Shown: positions 44,291 to 54,389 of the stretch, in pieces
Layout of the letters: every line of letters begins with the position of its first letter
Numbering within the stretch: position 1 is the stretch's first letter
Assembly: GCA_030374765.1 (NCBI GenBank)
Contig: JARGXX010000129.1
Location: forward strand, 62,001 to 126,000
Length of the DNA: 64,000 bases
Origin: Agarophyton chilense
Lineage: Eukaryota > Rhodophyta > Florideophyceae > Gracilariales > Gracilariaceae
Direction: 5' to 3'
Program-made: the position numbers and the translations under genes
Notes under the pieces: generated by a model
The model's database searches: none
What the model saw: the letters and a program-made list of their open reading frames with translations, nothing else
Told to the model about the DNA's origin: nothing

Positions 44291-46210
44291 TTTTAAGATT
44301 TTGTTGATTTTTTAATTCCATGAACGAAAAAACGGAAGATTTATGCTGGTTTGAGGACTGGAAATCATTTAAGTCTTTCGCTTTCCACTGGCCAACCGAT
44401 ATCTTTTCTGGACGAATGATCGTTCATGTTCAAGAAGTATGATTAAGTATGATTGCGATTCTGGAGTAATTATTCGAGCGAACATATAGAAATGTTTCCT
44501 GAGATACTCTAATATCCGACTTTTCTTTGACCCATTGTCTAAGATGTAGTATAGTAAGTTAAACCGTTGAAAAAATTATGCAACGTAGAGGATCTGGATG
44601 ACTGCCAGCATGCGCCGTGTACTACAGTAGTTTATTGAGCAACTAGCTTAGCTTTTTGCTAATTTAGTGTCATTCAGATAAGAGTAAATGGATAAGAAAG
44701 CGCATTTCAAGTGCATCTCCCTGTTGCCATTTGCCCAAGAGCGCCACAGCAGGGCAGGGGGCTGGTGAGATATATCTTCACCAAGCATGGCCAGTTTTGT
44801 AAATATTGTAAAACGAAGCATCTACTAGACTACTTTAACCCCTTTGAGTGTCTACAGTCGAACATAAATGTACACTTAGTGTCCTAACGGTTTTTCGGAC
44901 CCCAAAGCGCTGTACGACATCGTCTACCAACGTTGTGTTAGTGCGCTCGACGTTTTTGTTGCAGCTTGCAGTTGCTAGTGCTGCCACACCTTACAGGTAT
45001 TCTCAATCTTTTACTTCTAGGTCGAGCATATCCTTAGATCCTTAAAACCATCGCGTCTTACACTCCTTGCTACCATTTTGGTTTATACGACAAAAAAGGG
45101 ACGATAGCATCTTTTAAAATCCAATGAGACATTTGAAATGGTTTGCATAAACCTTTGTTTCTCCCGTAGAAGAGAAAAAGGCGATACAAGCCAGCCAGAA
45201 ATTTGTCTCTTTCTTGGTATTATAAAAAACGGCGATGCTTCAAATCTTAATACCAAGCAGATTACTACCTAGTTCATTTCTTTCTCTACGGCTTGTATTT
45301 TGTTCCTGGCTTTACATTCACCATGTTTAGAAAGTGCGGAGTCTCTTAACAACAGGTAGAGTTTACTGCAGTTTCGTCCATATTAAAGATTCGCTTTAGT
45401 TCATTAGAAAGCCGTCACTGCTTAGCTTTAGGATTTTCACTACGTCAAAAATCGTACTTGCATGTTGACAGTTTTCCCATTTTACATTGGCGTTTTCTCT
45501 TAGGAAATGGTTCTTGAATGAATACTAAAGATGGCTTTCTGGAACAAAGCAGCCTACATCGTCCGGTAGTAACCTGTCTATTTACCGCTAATTGTGCCAT
45601 CAAATTCTTTAATGCATCTTTTCTAATGCAAAACTGTTTTCAGAAGCTTGGACTATACTTATTGAAACCTGTTGCTCTCTTGCAGAAGTTAAAACGGTAA
45701 AGCGTTTAACTGTTCAATTCAGCGCATCTAAGATGTGAAACTTAAGAATCTTATTATCCTTGGCATCAACAAGCTTTCTCAAAATATACACAATACTTTT
45801 GGGTAGAATCGCGTGCATTATAATGTACTAAACGGAGCGTTTTTGTGTTTTGCCTTTGAGCATATTTACCGCTGGTTGGTGCATACGTTTTCGCCCTTCT
45901 GCGGTTTCATACTTTTGTTTGTGGCGAATCGCCTGTCGTTTCATCGACAGAGCCATTGCAAGTATTGCTTAGCGTTAGGTAGTCTTGAGAGAGAGTGTGA
46001 TAGGACTGGAATCCCATGCAATGAGACAACTGTCATAAAATGAGCCACAAAGATCTTTGTTTTTATTTGTCGTATTGACGGTCGGTTTGAAAGTTCTGCC
46101 TTTTTAGAATCAATCTCTTCGGCTCAGTGAGACGAAGAGAATGAAGTAGACAGATCGAGAAATTGTCCACCAGGAGCAGAGATATCGGCTCACTGTGACA
46201 CACAAAGCCC
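44291..46210. other. AT-rich spacer with a possible pogo/Tigger transposase trace
   Basis: Mostly featureless. On the minus strand near 45420-45350 a short frame reads RLSNELKRIFNMDETAVNS, which resembles the NMDET catalytic motif of pogo/Tigger transposases, flanked by stops. Around 45184-45300 CGATACAAGCC and GGCTTGTAT form distant inverted arms. Confidence 0.3.
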
Positions 46211-46280
46211 TTTTTCCACATATGACATTTTTCCACAAAATGACCTTTTTCCACAAAATGACCTTTTTCCACACTTGGCC
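46211..46280. repeat. 17-18-bp tandem repeat, four units
   Basis: Units 46211-46227, 46228-46245, 46246-46263 and 46264-46280 share TTTTTCCACA; the middle two are identical. Confidence 0.8.
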
Positions 46281-47518
46281 TTTTGGGACCGGTACTCTGA
46301 GAGTGGCTTTAGTGGGAACTACACAAGAAACAGCAGACTTCGCGCTCACTCGTTCGGTTTTCTTCGACGGCGACTTTACTTTTTGGTGCACTGACTGCCA
46401 CAATTTCTACATTGCCAGAGGTCTCGAGCGGGTATTCGCTCGCCGAAACACCAGAAAAACTTTAGATCGAGGAAATGACAGTTTTGAGTTCTTTCTTTGT
46501 CGAAGCCGCCCGAATTACCAATGGAGCCTCATTAGTAGTACGGGCCCTTCCACCCGTCTCTCACATCTTGCGGTCTATACCCCAGAATCTACTTGTAATG
46601 CCACGGGATCATCCTGTCAGCCAAACTCCCGAGGAGCAACACGCCGCGCCTGAACATTCTGATGGTGATCGTGAAGCTAACCGTGAAACTGTGATACTGC
46701 AAAACCCGACGGCGCCGATATCTCCCGGGTCTCAGAATCCCACGGAGCCGACATAGTGGAATTATCGTTCTCTCCTGTTCATGCCACCTCAAAGATATAT
46801 GGAACCCATCTTTATCATCAGCTCTGTTGGGGAGTTCTCAATTTCTGTGTAGCGGAGACACCGCATAGGGGGTTGAAGGATCAAGTACCGCTGTACACGA
46901 AATATGACGCATTAAACGACGATCTAGAGGAGCCGATCGCGTTCGATGCTGTGCAAATGTATCGAACCTTGTATCAGCAGATTAATGCTGCTCTGCGACG
47001 GGGTTTAACGTGCAGAGTCGTAGTCTCAGTAAACGTCTTTAGAAAGCCATTCCAAGACGAGGTATTCAACCTCAGCGCACCCACTTAAGTCCGGTTCGCT
47101 TCAATATTAAGCTGTACTCATGCTCTCTTTAGCGGACCTTGTGAACGTGTTGTTGAGTCAATTTCTCGTACATTGGAAGTGAGCGCGAAGGGTTTGTGTG
47201 CCTCACACGAATATGTCTCCGGTACATAACAGTGGTCGGTCAAGTTCGAGTATGAGCTGCGAGCGGGCCCAAAGCCCTTGATAAGAAGCTTGTTAGATGT
47301 GCTCGAAGCGATCCCCATCGGAGTATTTCAAATTGCTTGCGTACACTCCGCCACATGCCGGCTTCGCACTGGCAAACAAAAAATACATACGCATGTTATA
47401 TTGTCCTTCAAGCCAAGTCAAGTCGCGAGTATCTGGAGACCCATATCAAAAGGGGTGTTCGACCTTTGGACCCATCTCTTCAAACAACTTTACAAACTAA
47501 AAAAACTAGAGCGATCAT
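46281..47518. other. Spacer with unrecognised open frames
   Basis: Plus frames 46475-46756 (Glu/Pro-rich tail PEEQHAAPEHSDGDREANRE) and 46756-47088 (VPLYTKYDALNDDLEEPIAFDAVQMYRTLYQQI) have protein-like composition but different phase and no known motif. They could be exons, a relic or chance. Confidence 0.25.
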
Positions 47519-50500
47519 CTAGGGCACCTTGCCTCGCGTAAACTCGGTGGCTCGCGTACTCTGCGACGACTTGTTCACCGCTGAGCGTCGCAAGAACCCA
47601 GAATCGAAAGGTTTCCATGTTTGCGACGCGGCCTGGCTTGCAGGCCAACCTCCACTTCCTGCATCACCCGATGCCACCAGATCTGGCTCTTCGACAACAT
47701 TGAGGGGCACTGCGCTCCCCACAGGCACAACAATTCTCTTACGTTTTCCGCGTATAGCTTGAACCGACTTCGATAAGAAGTAAAGCGAGATGTGAAGAAG
47801 GGTGTTCAAAAGAGGGATGAAAAAGCCTGGAGCAAGTCGTAGCAACACCCGGCATCTCTTCCAAAAAGGTGATCTTCTGAAAAACATTCTCGTTCGCTTT
47901 CGTGTGGCCTCATCCGAAATTTCACGATCAGTTGTCTGCAACGCTATCCTGCGATCGGGCATCATGAGCGGGTCATAATCAGTACCATTGCCCGCGCTGT
48001 TTGCGAGTACCACATCGGCAGTTCCAAACAGCTTATCTATTCTCGCCGTCCACTCGAGTTTCATGCTGTTCGTCGTTTTGTTGATGATGTACTCGCGCAG
48101 GAATCTTCCGGACTTGGAAGTGATGAATTGCAAGATAAGGTCTGGAGAGGGAGTGGAGGTCTTTGTTATTTTCGACTCGGTGAATGTTCCGTCTTCGGCG
48201 TTGCCGATGCGCGTGATACGCTGGCTCTGCCTTGAGCTTAACGGGAGAGGGCGTGGCTTGTCATCCTTCCCACGGGAACCGAAGCTCATAGACGACGATT
48301 CGTCGAAAAGGAACGACGTCGACGCAGCCGTTGCTTCCACGTCATGCAGAAGTTGACCCATTCTAGTCCATCTCATCCTTCCATACGAGTCAATGACGAG
48401 CGACTCAAGCGCGCGACGAAAGCGGGGTGAAGGGTCGGTGAGAATCTTGCGAACAACGAAGGGGTAAACGACTCCAAGAATACTGAACCTGGGATCTGCG
48501 TTGAGCGCAAGACCCTCGAGCATGCCCAGGCATCTGAGGTTAGTCAAAAAGTAATCGCCAAAGACAAACGGGAATCGATTTCCAAGCGTAAGAAGCTTTC
48601 CAACGATGCCCACCAGGGTGAAGCGTCGCAGCCGCTCGAGCTCGCCCGCTTCATCGTCGGTGAAATCGGTGTTTGGCGGTTCCAACGCATCACGCAACGC
48701 TTCTGAAAGCAGCGGGAGCTCAATTTCCACATCATCAGAGCGCATGACGGCGAGCCCAACAAAGGTTTCAGCGAGGTAGGTGTATTCGCCATGAATCAGA
48801 TGCATTAGCGCACACACCAAGGACTCGCGAACCGAGGCGGGAATTTCCGATATGAGCCCGAAGTCTATGTATGCCAGATAACCCGACTTGGTTTTGAGCA
48901 CTTGAGAAGAAAAAAAAGAAGGAAAGAAGGAAAGAAGAACACGTCAGACTTTTGGCTGTTGTTGGTTTGCATGCTCAACGCGTTGGCGCGGCGCGGCCAG
49001 CAAATGGATGTGTGGGGACTTACTGTTTCCATTGTGCATGTCTGCAAGGGGTCGCACGGGTTGGATGTGATTCGGGCAGTTAGGATACTGGGAAAGAGTT
49101 TGAGCGTGCGTAAAGGGTGGGCGCAAGTGAGGTGCAGCGCATGGCAGGATAAGGTAAGCAAAACGTACCGGCATGCATGTAGCCCTTGTCCAAGAGCTGC
49201 ATCAAGGCAAATCGAATGCCGTTCTCCACGAGCGGGATGTCCTCAGCCTTGACCTTTGCTTCGTCATCGATCAACTTGACGCCTTCAACCCACTCGGTGA
49301 CAAGCACGCGGCGCGAGGAATACTGCTCAAAGACCCTCGGCAGATATATGCCCTCGACGTGGCCGTAGGCGTTTCTAAACTTTTTCATGTTTTTGAGCTC
49401 GTTAGTGTAGTCCAGTTCTTCGAACAGGTGACTGGCGTACTCATCGACAGCGGCGGCAAAATCGGTTCGACTGCGCAGCAGCACATTGGCTACGGTGGCG
49501 AAATACCTGACAATGTAGCAGTCCATGGCGATCTGTTCGGCGACCTCGGGGCGCTGCACCTTGACGGCGACGTCGACCCCCTCCACCTTGGCCTTGAAGA
49601 CCATGCCCAGGCTGGCGCCGGCGACAGGGTTGGGGGAAATGTGGTCGAAAATATAGTCGGGAGTGGCTTGCAGTTCTTGTTGAATGAGCTGGTAGGCGCG
49701 CAGTGTGGGGAAGAAGGGCAGCACGGCGTCCTGAAGCTTTTGTAGCTCCTTGATGACCGGGGCGGTGAACAAATCCTGCCTGGTGGCGGCGGCCTGGCCA
49801 AACTTGATGACGGCGGGCCCCAGACGGGTCATGGCGTCTCGCAGGTGGACGGCCCAGGTGTTTTGGCGCTGCTGCTGGCGTTGTTGGCGTTTGGAGTGGG
49901 TGAGGGCACCCGCTGCGACGCGGCGGGCGTCCAGGGCGCTGAGGGCGCGGTCCCTGGCGAGCTCGAAGGACAGGGCGGCAATCTCGCGGAAGAAGAGAAT
50001 CATGCGACGCAGCACCTTGTCCGGACGGATGCTGAAGTAGAGGTTGAGCACGGTGGGGTCGTACACGACGGGAAGCGTGGTGCGCAAGCTTTCGCGCTCC
50101 GAGACGGCCATGGCGACGGCACAGTAGGCGGCGACAAAGCCGGTGACAGCGCCGCGCGCCAGATACACCCTTGCCATGCGCGCAACGTCGTTCGGACGGC
50201 CCACCTTTGTGACGCGGGCGTAGTCGTCCGCAGTGGCGGTGGTGAAGCGCGCGTCGTCGAGCTCCTGCTCACGCTGGCGGTGCTCCTCCTCGGCGAAGCC
50301 GAAGCGCTCCTCGGGCGAGCGCATCCAGTCGAGCACGGCGTCGGCGTCGCGCGGCGCGGCACGCGGCGCCAACTCGGCGTCCAACAAGGGCGCTGCGGCA
50401 ACGGACGAAGCGGAAGCCGCCACGACGGCGGCGGCAGCGACGGCGGCGGCGGCGACGGCGGCGGCGGCGACGGCGGCGGCGGCGGTGGGCAGCGCGCCAT

Positions 50501-50663
50501 GGCGCGCGCGGTGGCGGTGGTGACGACGGCTCTCGACGGGGCGACGACACGCCGCCCAGCGCGCGGCGGTGACACGGGCGACGAAGTGCACTCGCGCGCG
50601 ACGGCGCGACGGCAGCAGCGACGACGACTGCACAAAGGCGGTGGCGCGCGCGAGCTGCGACAT
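47519..50663 (-). CDS. ABC1/UbiB (ADCK/ABC1K-like) atypical kinase, three exons
   Basis: The model is join(50663..49169, 49041..49024, 48900..47519), 964 codons, with GT-AG introns of 127 and 123 nt. Its start is ATG 50663, because the open frame above it begins at TTG. The Arg/Ser/Ala-rich N-terminus (MSQLARATAFVQSSSLLPSRRRARV) followed by poly-Ala looks like a plastid or mitochondrial transit peptide. A hydrophobic segment lies at about 228-245. UbiB-family marks are KxGQ (KFGQ, 287-290), a loop GASLGMVFKA, VAVKVQRP with Lys368, EELDYTNE, HADMHNGN (497-504) and IDFG with Asp517. The family's HADPHPGN motif is thus present in altered form. Family members use ATP to support quinone or prenyl-lipid metabolism. 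The long C-terminus (about residue 520 on) includes a late hydrophobic stretch, GFFIPLLNTLLHISLYFL. Confidence 0.85.
49024..49041 (-). other. 18-nt microexon encoding the catalytic-loop residues of the ABC1 kinase
   Basis: The minus strand reads CCCCTTGCAG before the exon and GTAAGT after it. Exon 1 ends CATGCCG|GTACGT (last base 49169) and exon 3 starts after TTCTCAAG at 48900. Joining all three yields HA-DMHNGN-ML in frame with KTKSGYLAYIDFG. Without the microexon the frame is kept but the motif is lost. Upstream and downstream introns are 127 and 123 nt. Confidence 0.85.
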
Positions 50664-50840
50664 GGCGCTGGCGCGGCCGTCCGCGGCGACCGGCGCGGGG
50701 ACGCCGTGTGCTCCGCCCCGGAGATTGCTGCGCACCAGATGCAGCGGGCACAACGACGCGCGGAACGTGTGTTGCGTGTCCACGTGGTACTGTGGTACCG
50801 TGGCGACGTGGCGACGTGGCCTGAGAGAGGGCAAGGGGGG

Positions 50841-50871
<31 letters not shown>

Positions 50872-50939
50872 AGGAAGAAGGCGCGTGCACGTGCTGACGG
50901 CGATCGCTACACAACAGCGGCAGCGGCAGCGGCAGCGGC
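50664..50939. promoter_or_regulatory. Divergent intergenic region with GA/CT microsatellite
   Basis: The region of 276 bp between two divergent ATGs (ABC1 kinase at 50663 minus, 163-aa protein at 50940 plus) must hold both promoters. It includes a near-pure GA tract (about 50840-50880) and a CAGCGG repeat just before the plus-strand ATG. No TATA box is evident. Confidence 0.5.
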
Positions 50940-51431
50940 ATGGGCGACGACGAGGAGCTGTGCGCGTCGCCGTTCGAGCCTGAGCGCGTGGGCGACGCCA
51001 AGCGCGGCAGCGTGCGCGCGTTCTGCGTGTCGCCTACCAACGGGCGGCTGGAGTGGGTGCAGGCGCGCGTGCGACGCGCCCATCTCAATGACGGCGCCCC
51101 GCTCTCCGATCCCATCGCCGCCTTTCTCATGGCCGGCGATCGCAACGCCGCCGACAAGCCCGCGCTTATTGTGCACCAGTCCCTGGGCGGCGTGGGCGAT
51201 GAGGTGTACAATGCCTTTCTCGAGGGCCGCTCGTTTGATAGGCACACGTACGATAACGAGGTCGAGAGTACGGTGTACTACGCGCTCAACGATGCTGAGC
51301 CTCATGCTGAGGCTGTTATTACCGTCAAGTTTATCTTCCGCGATGACGTTGTCACCCGCCCGTACAAGCTCGCCTACGAGGTGCAACTGCCCAACGGCGA
51401 CGTCATCGAGAACGAGCTCGTCAACGTGTAA
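50940..51431 (+). CDS. Orphan 163-aa acidic protein
   Basis: ATG at 50940, stop TAA at 51429-51431, single exon. It begins MGDDEELCASPFEPERVGD. The centre has LIVHQSLGGVGDEVYNAFLEGRSFDRHTYDNEVESTVYYALND and the end alternates hydrophobic strands (AVITVKFIFRDDVVTRPYKLAYEVQLPNGDVIENELVNV) that suggest a beta-rich fold. There is no signal peptide, membrane segment or recognised motif. GC-rich third positions match its neighbours, and the 145-bp gap to the next ATG supports a real gene in a compact cluster. Confidence 0.65.
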   Translation: MGDDEELCASPFEPERVGDAKRGSVRAFCVSPTNGRLEWVQARVRRAHLNDGAPLSDPIAAFLMAGDRNAADKPALIVHQSLGGVGDEVYNAFLEGRSFDRHTYDNEVESTVYYALNDAEPHAEAVITVKFIFRDDVVTRPYKLAYEVQLPNGDVIENELVNV

Positions 51432-51576
51432 GCCACCACTAAAACTTTGACTTGCTTCTTTGTCTTGTCTCTCTACCAATGCTCCTCACCACCGTCCCTC
51501 CGCCTCCTCTATCACACAATCCCCTCCCCGTCATCTCGCCGCGCGCCCGCGCCCCATCAAGCCGCCGCCCGCCGTC

Positions 51577-53022
51577 ATGAGCGCGTCCGCGTCGCACAAG
51601 CGCGCCCTAGCCAGCGCGCTGCTCATCATCGCCTTGCTCGCGAGTCGTCCGCGTCGCCCCCGTCCCTCTCTATTCCGCCTCCGCCGCGAGCCACGTCCGC
51701 GCTACCGTCGCGTGGAAAGCGCCCCGCCTCACGCGCGCGTTTGTTCATCCACAGCGCGTACGCACTTCAACTCGCGCTTCACCCGTTTCTCTCGCGCATT
51801 ACATCCCGTCAGTGCGCACACCATACAACAGTCGAAAAACCGCGTGTTTATGTCGTCGTTACCGCGAGAGGTGGGCGATGGGTTGGGGCATCGCTCGTGT
51901 CTACTCAATTATGAGCGTGTCATGGCGTTGGTGCTCGGACTTAGCTACAGTCACCGTGTGAGCACTTACGGTTCGCTCAGCGTGCGCGACGAGCATGCCG
52001 TGGAGCGATTGTTCGGGTGGGGCGATGGCGAGCTCAAACGTCACGACTTGTTAGATCGCGCCTGTTTGCAAGTGGCGTATGTCAACGACTCGTGCGAGAC
52101 GCCTGCGTCGCATGTGGTGTGTCGACGCGTGCTTCCGCGTCGTCGCGGCGGCGTATTCGACCAGACAGTCATCATTCCCGATGCCGTCTCCGACTGTCTT
52201 TTGGTACACGGCGACGACGGCGAGCAACAATGTGGCGCACTGTTTCGCAGTTTTGTGTCGGCGTACGGGGAGCCTAACACGTTATTCCAGATGCGACCGC
52301 GACGGTGTTTTCGCGAGTATCTGTACACCAACTTCAGTCGCACGCGCGACTGGTTCGCGCACAAATACTGGCATCGCGACGCGTCGAAGACGCGCCAATT
52401 GGCGCTGGAGCGCGAGCGCGTTCACATTGCAATGCACGTGCGACGCGGTGATTTCTTCAACTACAGCGAGCGCGTGTTGATACCGGACGCCACTTTTGTG
52501 GATGTGGCCGGACGCATACGCATGGCGCTGGACGATATGTTGGGGCGACGCGCGTTACTAACGGTGCATATTTTCTCCGAGGGCGTTTCGGTGAGCGGGG
52601 AACGCGTGAAGGATAACCACGACACGTCCAAGATGGAGGCGGTGTATGTGGACGAGCGCGGGGTGAGACGCGACGCCAAGCATTGGCAACGGTTATTTGA
52701 GCGACACGCGCGGTGGCGAGGGCGCGACGGCTTGGTCGTGCGTACGCACATTGCGTCCGATACGATTGAGGCGGTGCACATGATGGCGGCGTGCGACTTT
52801 TTCATTGGCAGCGTGTCGGGGTTGTCGGCGCAGGTGGTCCGTCACCTCGGGCGCGGACTGCTGTTGCTGCCGCTGCACCAGCTGGAGTTGCTACGTCACG
52901 AACACGCCGTGCTTTACGACCTCGCGCGCCACGGCTTTGACAGCTTTTTACGCGAGCGCCAACTGTACGCGTTGCTGAACCACACGGTGCGGCGCAACCG
53001 ATTGGCGTGCGCCGCGTGGTAG
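51577..53022 (+). CDS. Type II membrane glycosyltransferase, fucosyltransferase-like (HxRRGD motif)
   Basis: ATG at 51577 gives 481 residues. A short basic N-terminus then a hydrophobic anchor (ALASALLIIALLAS, residues about 10-23) and an Arg/Pro/Ser stem fit Golgi type II topology. The catalytic part has the GDGLGHRSCLLNYERVMALVLGL loop (about 101-121), comparable to the GLGNQ loop of GT-B fucosyltransferases. HVRRGDFF follows (about 287-294), the GDP-sugar-binding motif shared by GT11, GT23/NodZ and O-fucosyltransferase groups. CDFFIGSVSGLSAQ near the end occupies the place of the late acceptor/donor motif. Which family and acceptor cannot be said. It is a single exon. Confidence 0.72.
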   Translation: MSASASHKRALASALLIIALLASRPRRPRPSLFRLRREPRPRYRRVESAPPHARVCSSTARTHFNSRFTRFSRALHPVSAHTIQQSKNRVFMSSLPREVGDGLGHRSCLLNYERVMALVLGLSYSHRVSTYGSLSVRDEHAVERLFGWGDGELKRHDLLDRACLQVAYVNDSCETPASHVVCRRVLPRRRGGVFDQTVIIPDAVSDCLLVHGDDGEQQCGALFRSFVSAYGEPNTLFQMRPRRCFREYLYTNFSRTRDWFAHKYWHRDASKTRQLALERERVHIAMHVRRGDFFNYSERVLIPDATFVDVAGRIRMALDDMLGRRALLTVHIFSEGVSVSGERVKDNHDTSKMEAVYVDERGVRRDAKHWQRLFERHARWRGRDGLVVRTHIASDTIEAVHMMAACDFFIGSVSGLSAQVVRHLGRGLLLLPLHQLELLRHEHAVLYDLARHGFDSFLRERQLYALLNHTVRRNRLACAAW

Positions 53023-53132
53023 AGCGCACTACGGTGTACTGTAGAGAAGTTATTGTATCTATCTATCGTTAGCTAGCTAGAGAGAAGAGAGTTGTGTGTG
53101 TAAGTGTAAAGAAAGTTAGTTCTCGCTGGCCT

Positions 53133-53524
53133 TCACGCGTACGAGTGGCGCTGCCGCGCCGGCCCCGACGGATAGCCGTGCGGCGGCGGCGGCAGCGGTG
53201 GCGACGGCGGCAAGGCGCTCGGCGGTGGCGGCGGCATGGGCGCATAGTGCGGCAAAGCGTAACAGCCGACGGGCGGCAGCGGCGCCCCAAACGCATGGGA
53301 CGGCGTTGGCGCAAAAGGCGCGAAGGGTGCGAGGGGTATGTAGGGCGGCGCATACTGCGGCTCGTAGGTGTCGTGCGTCGGCGCTCGCGGCGCTCGTCGC
53401 GGCGGGTGCGACGGCGGCAGCAGCTGCGACGGCGGCAGAGGCTGCGACGGCGGCAGCGGCGGCGGGCGTCCGTGGCGCGGCTGCGACAGAGGCGGAGGCG
53501 GCGGCGGCTGCTGGCCGTAGCGCA

Positions 53525-53559
<35 letters not shown>

Positions 53560-53630
53560 GGTGGGGACAGCGGCGGCGCCGAGGCGTGCTGCATGGGGTC
53601 GTCCAGCGGGTGGTGGAAGAAGAGCGACAT
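53133..53630 (-). CDS. Small Pro-rich protein (165 aa)
   Basis: ATG at 53630, stop at 53133-53135. After MSLFFHHPLDDPMQHASAPP comes a run of 13 Pro and many short Pro blocks broken by Ser, Gln, Tyr and Arg (LPPSQPLPPSQLLPPSH, YEPQYAPPYIPLAPFAPFAP, HYAPMPPPPPSALPPSPP), ending in GPARQRHSYA. Such sequences bind SH3, WW, EVH1 or profilin domains or are structural. It converges with the glycosyltransferase gene 111 bp away. The frame is open further upstream through tandem repeats, so a longer protein is possible. The plus-strand reading is low-complexity Arg/Ala and less convincing. Confidence 0.5.
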
Positions 53631-53674
53631 GGCGCCGAAGCGCAGCGCGAAGCGCAAGATAGAGAACGCGAAGC

Positions 53675-53766
53675 GAAAGACACAGAGAATGCCAAGCGAA
53701 AGACACGGAAAATGCCAAGCGAAAGACACAGAGAATGCCAAGCGAAAGACACAGAGAATGCCAATC
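53675..53766. repeat. 23-bp tandem repeat, four full copies, upstream of the Pro-rich gene
   Basis: Copies at 53675-53697, 53698-53720, 53721-53743 and 53744-53766 (plus strand gaaagacacagagaatgccaa then a short tail) are near identical, with degenerate units on both sides. They lie 45 bp upstream of the ATG on the sense side. Confidence 0.9.
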
Positions 53767-53938
53767 GAAAGACAAAGAATGTCAAGAGGAAGACAGAGAA
53801 ACAGAAGCGAAAGACAGACGGAAAGCGGCGAAGCGCAAGCAGGCGAGCACGCCACGGGCACTAAAGCACGCGCAGCAGCACGGCAGCCCAAGCATGCCCC
53901 TAAGGCGGGGGTCCGAGGGCGGCCGCGAAGAGCGCGCG

Positions 53939-53990
53939 CAGCAACGAGCAGCAACGAGCAGCAACGAGCAGCAACGAGCAGCAGCGAGTA
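53939..53990. repeat. 10-bp minisatellite (AGCAACGAGC)n
   Basis: About five consecutive units, four of them perfect, lie in the intergenic region between the Pro-rich gene and the acyl-CoA synthetase gene. Confidence 0.9.
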
Positions 53991-54389
53991 ACAACACCGC
54001 CACAAGAGAGCATTGCTGGCGCGGGCGCAACGCCGTACCGCCGGCACAACGCATAGTGACGCGCCCCAGCGGACGCGTCCGTCGCATCGTAGATAGCATA
54101 TGGCTACCCACGCGCCACACCGCGCGGAAACGCCTTCGCGTCGCATACGTTGGCCGCGTGTTAGTGAGTCAATGTGGCTTGCCGTCCGTTCAGACTGCCG
54201 CGGGCGTGCGGCCGTTGCAACTCACGCCGTCGATGCATTCATACCACGGCCTCGAGCGGTTTGAGAGCCGAACTAGTTTCTCTCTTACATTCTCTGCTAG
54301 CACTCTCTCTAGCGTTGACGATCAAGGTGCGTAATGTACTAGCACTAGCTCAGCTATCCATTTGTCTTGTTAATGTTAGCCCGCGTCCA
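53991..54389. other. Intergenic region between two minus-strand genes
   Basis: GC-rich, with no convincing gene. It should contain the 3' end signals of the acyl-CoA synthetase gene and distal upstream sequence of the Pro-rich gene. Confidence 0.4.

Noticed and set aside
49845-50897. 350-codon plus-strand ORF across the ABC1 kinase
   Set aside because: Antisense to a gene with clear kinase motifs; Gly/Arg-rich shadow caused by high GC.
50000-51247. 415-codon minus-strand ORF (Pro/Ser/Arg-rich)
   Set aside because: Alternate-frame shadow of the ABC1 kinase 5' part and antisense of the 163-aa gene.
53094-53864. 256-codon plus-strand Arg-rich ORF
   Set aside because: Complement of the poly-Pro gene and tandem repeats; composition is an artefact of repeats.
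53675-53990. CRISPR-like array
   Set aside because: The repeats are head-to-tail without spacers and lie in a eukaryotic gene region, so they are minisatellites.
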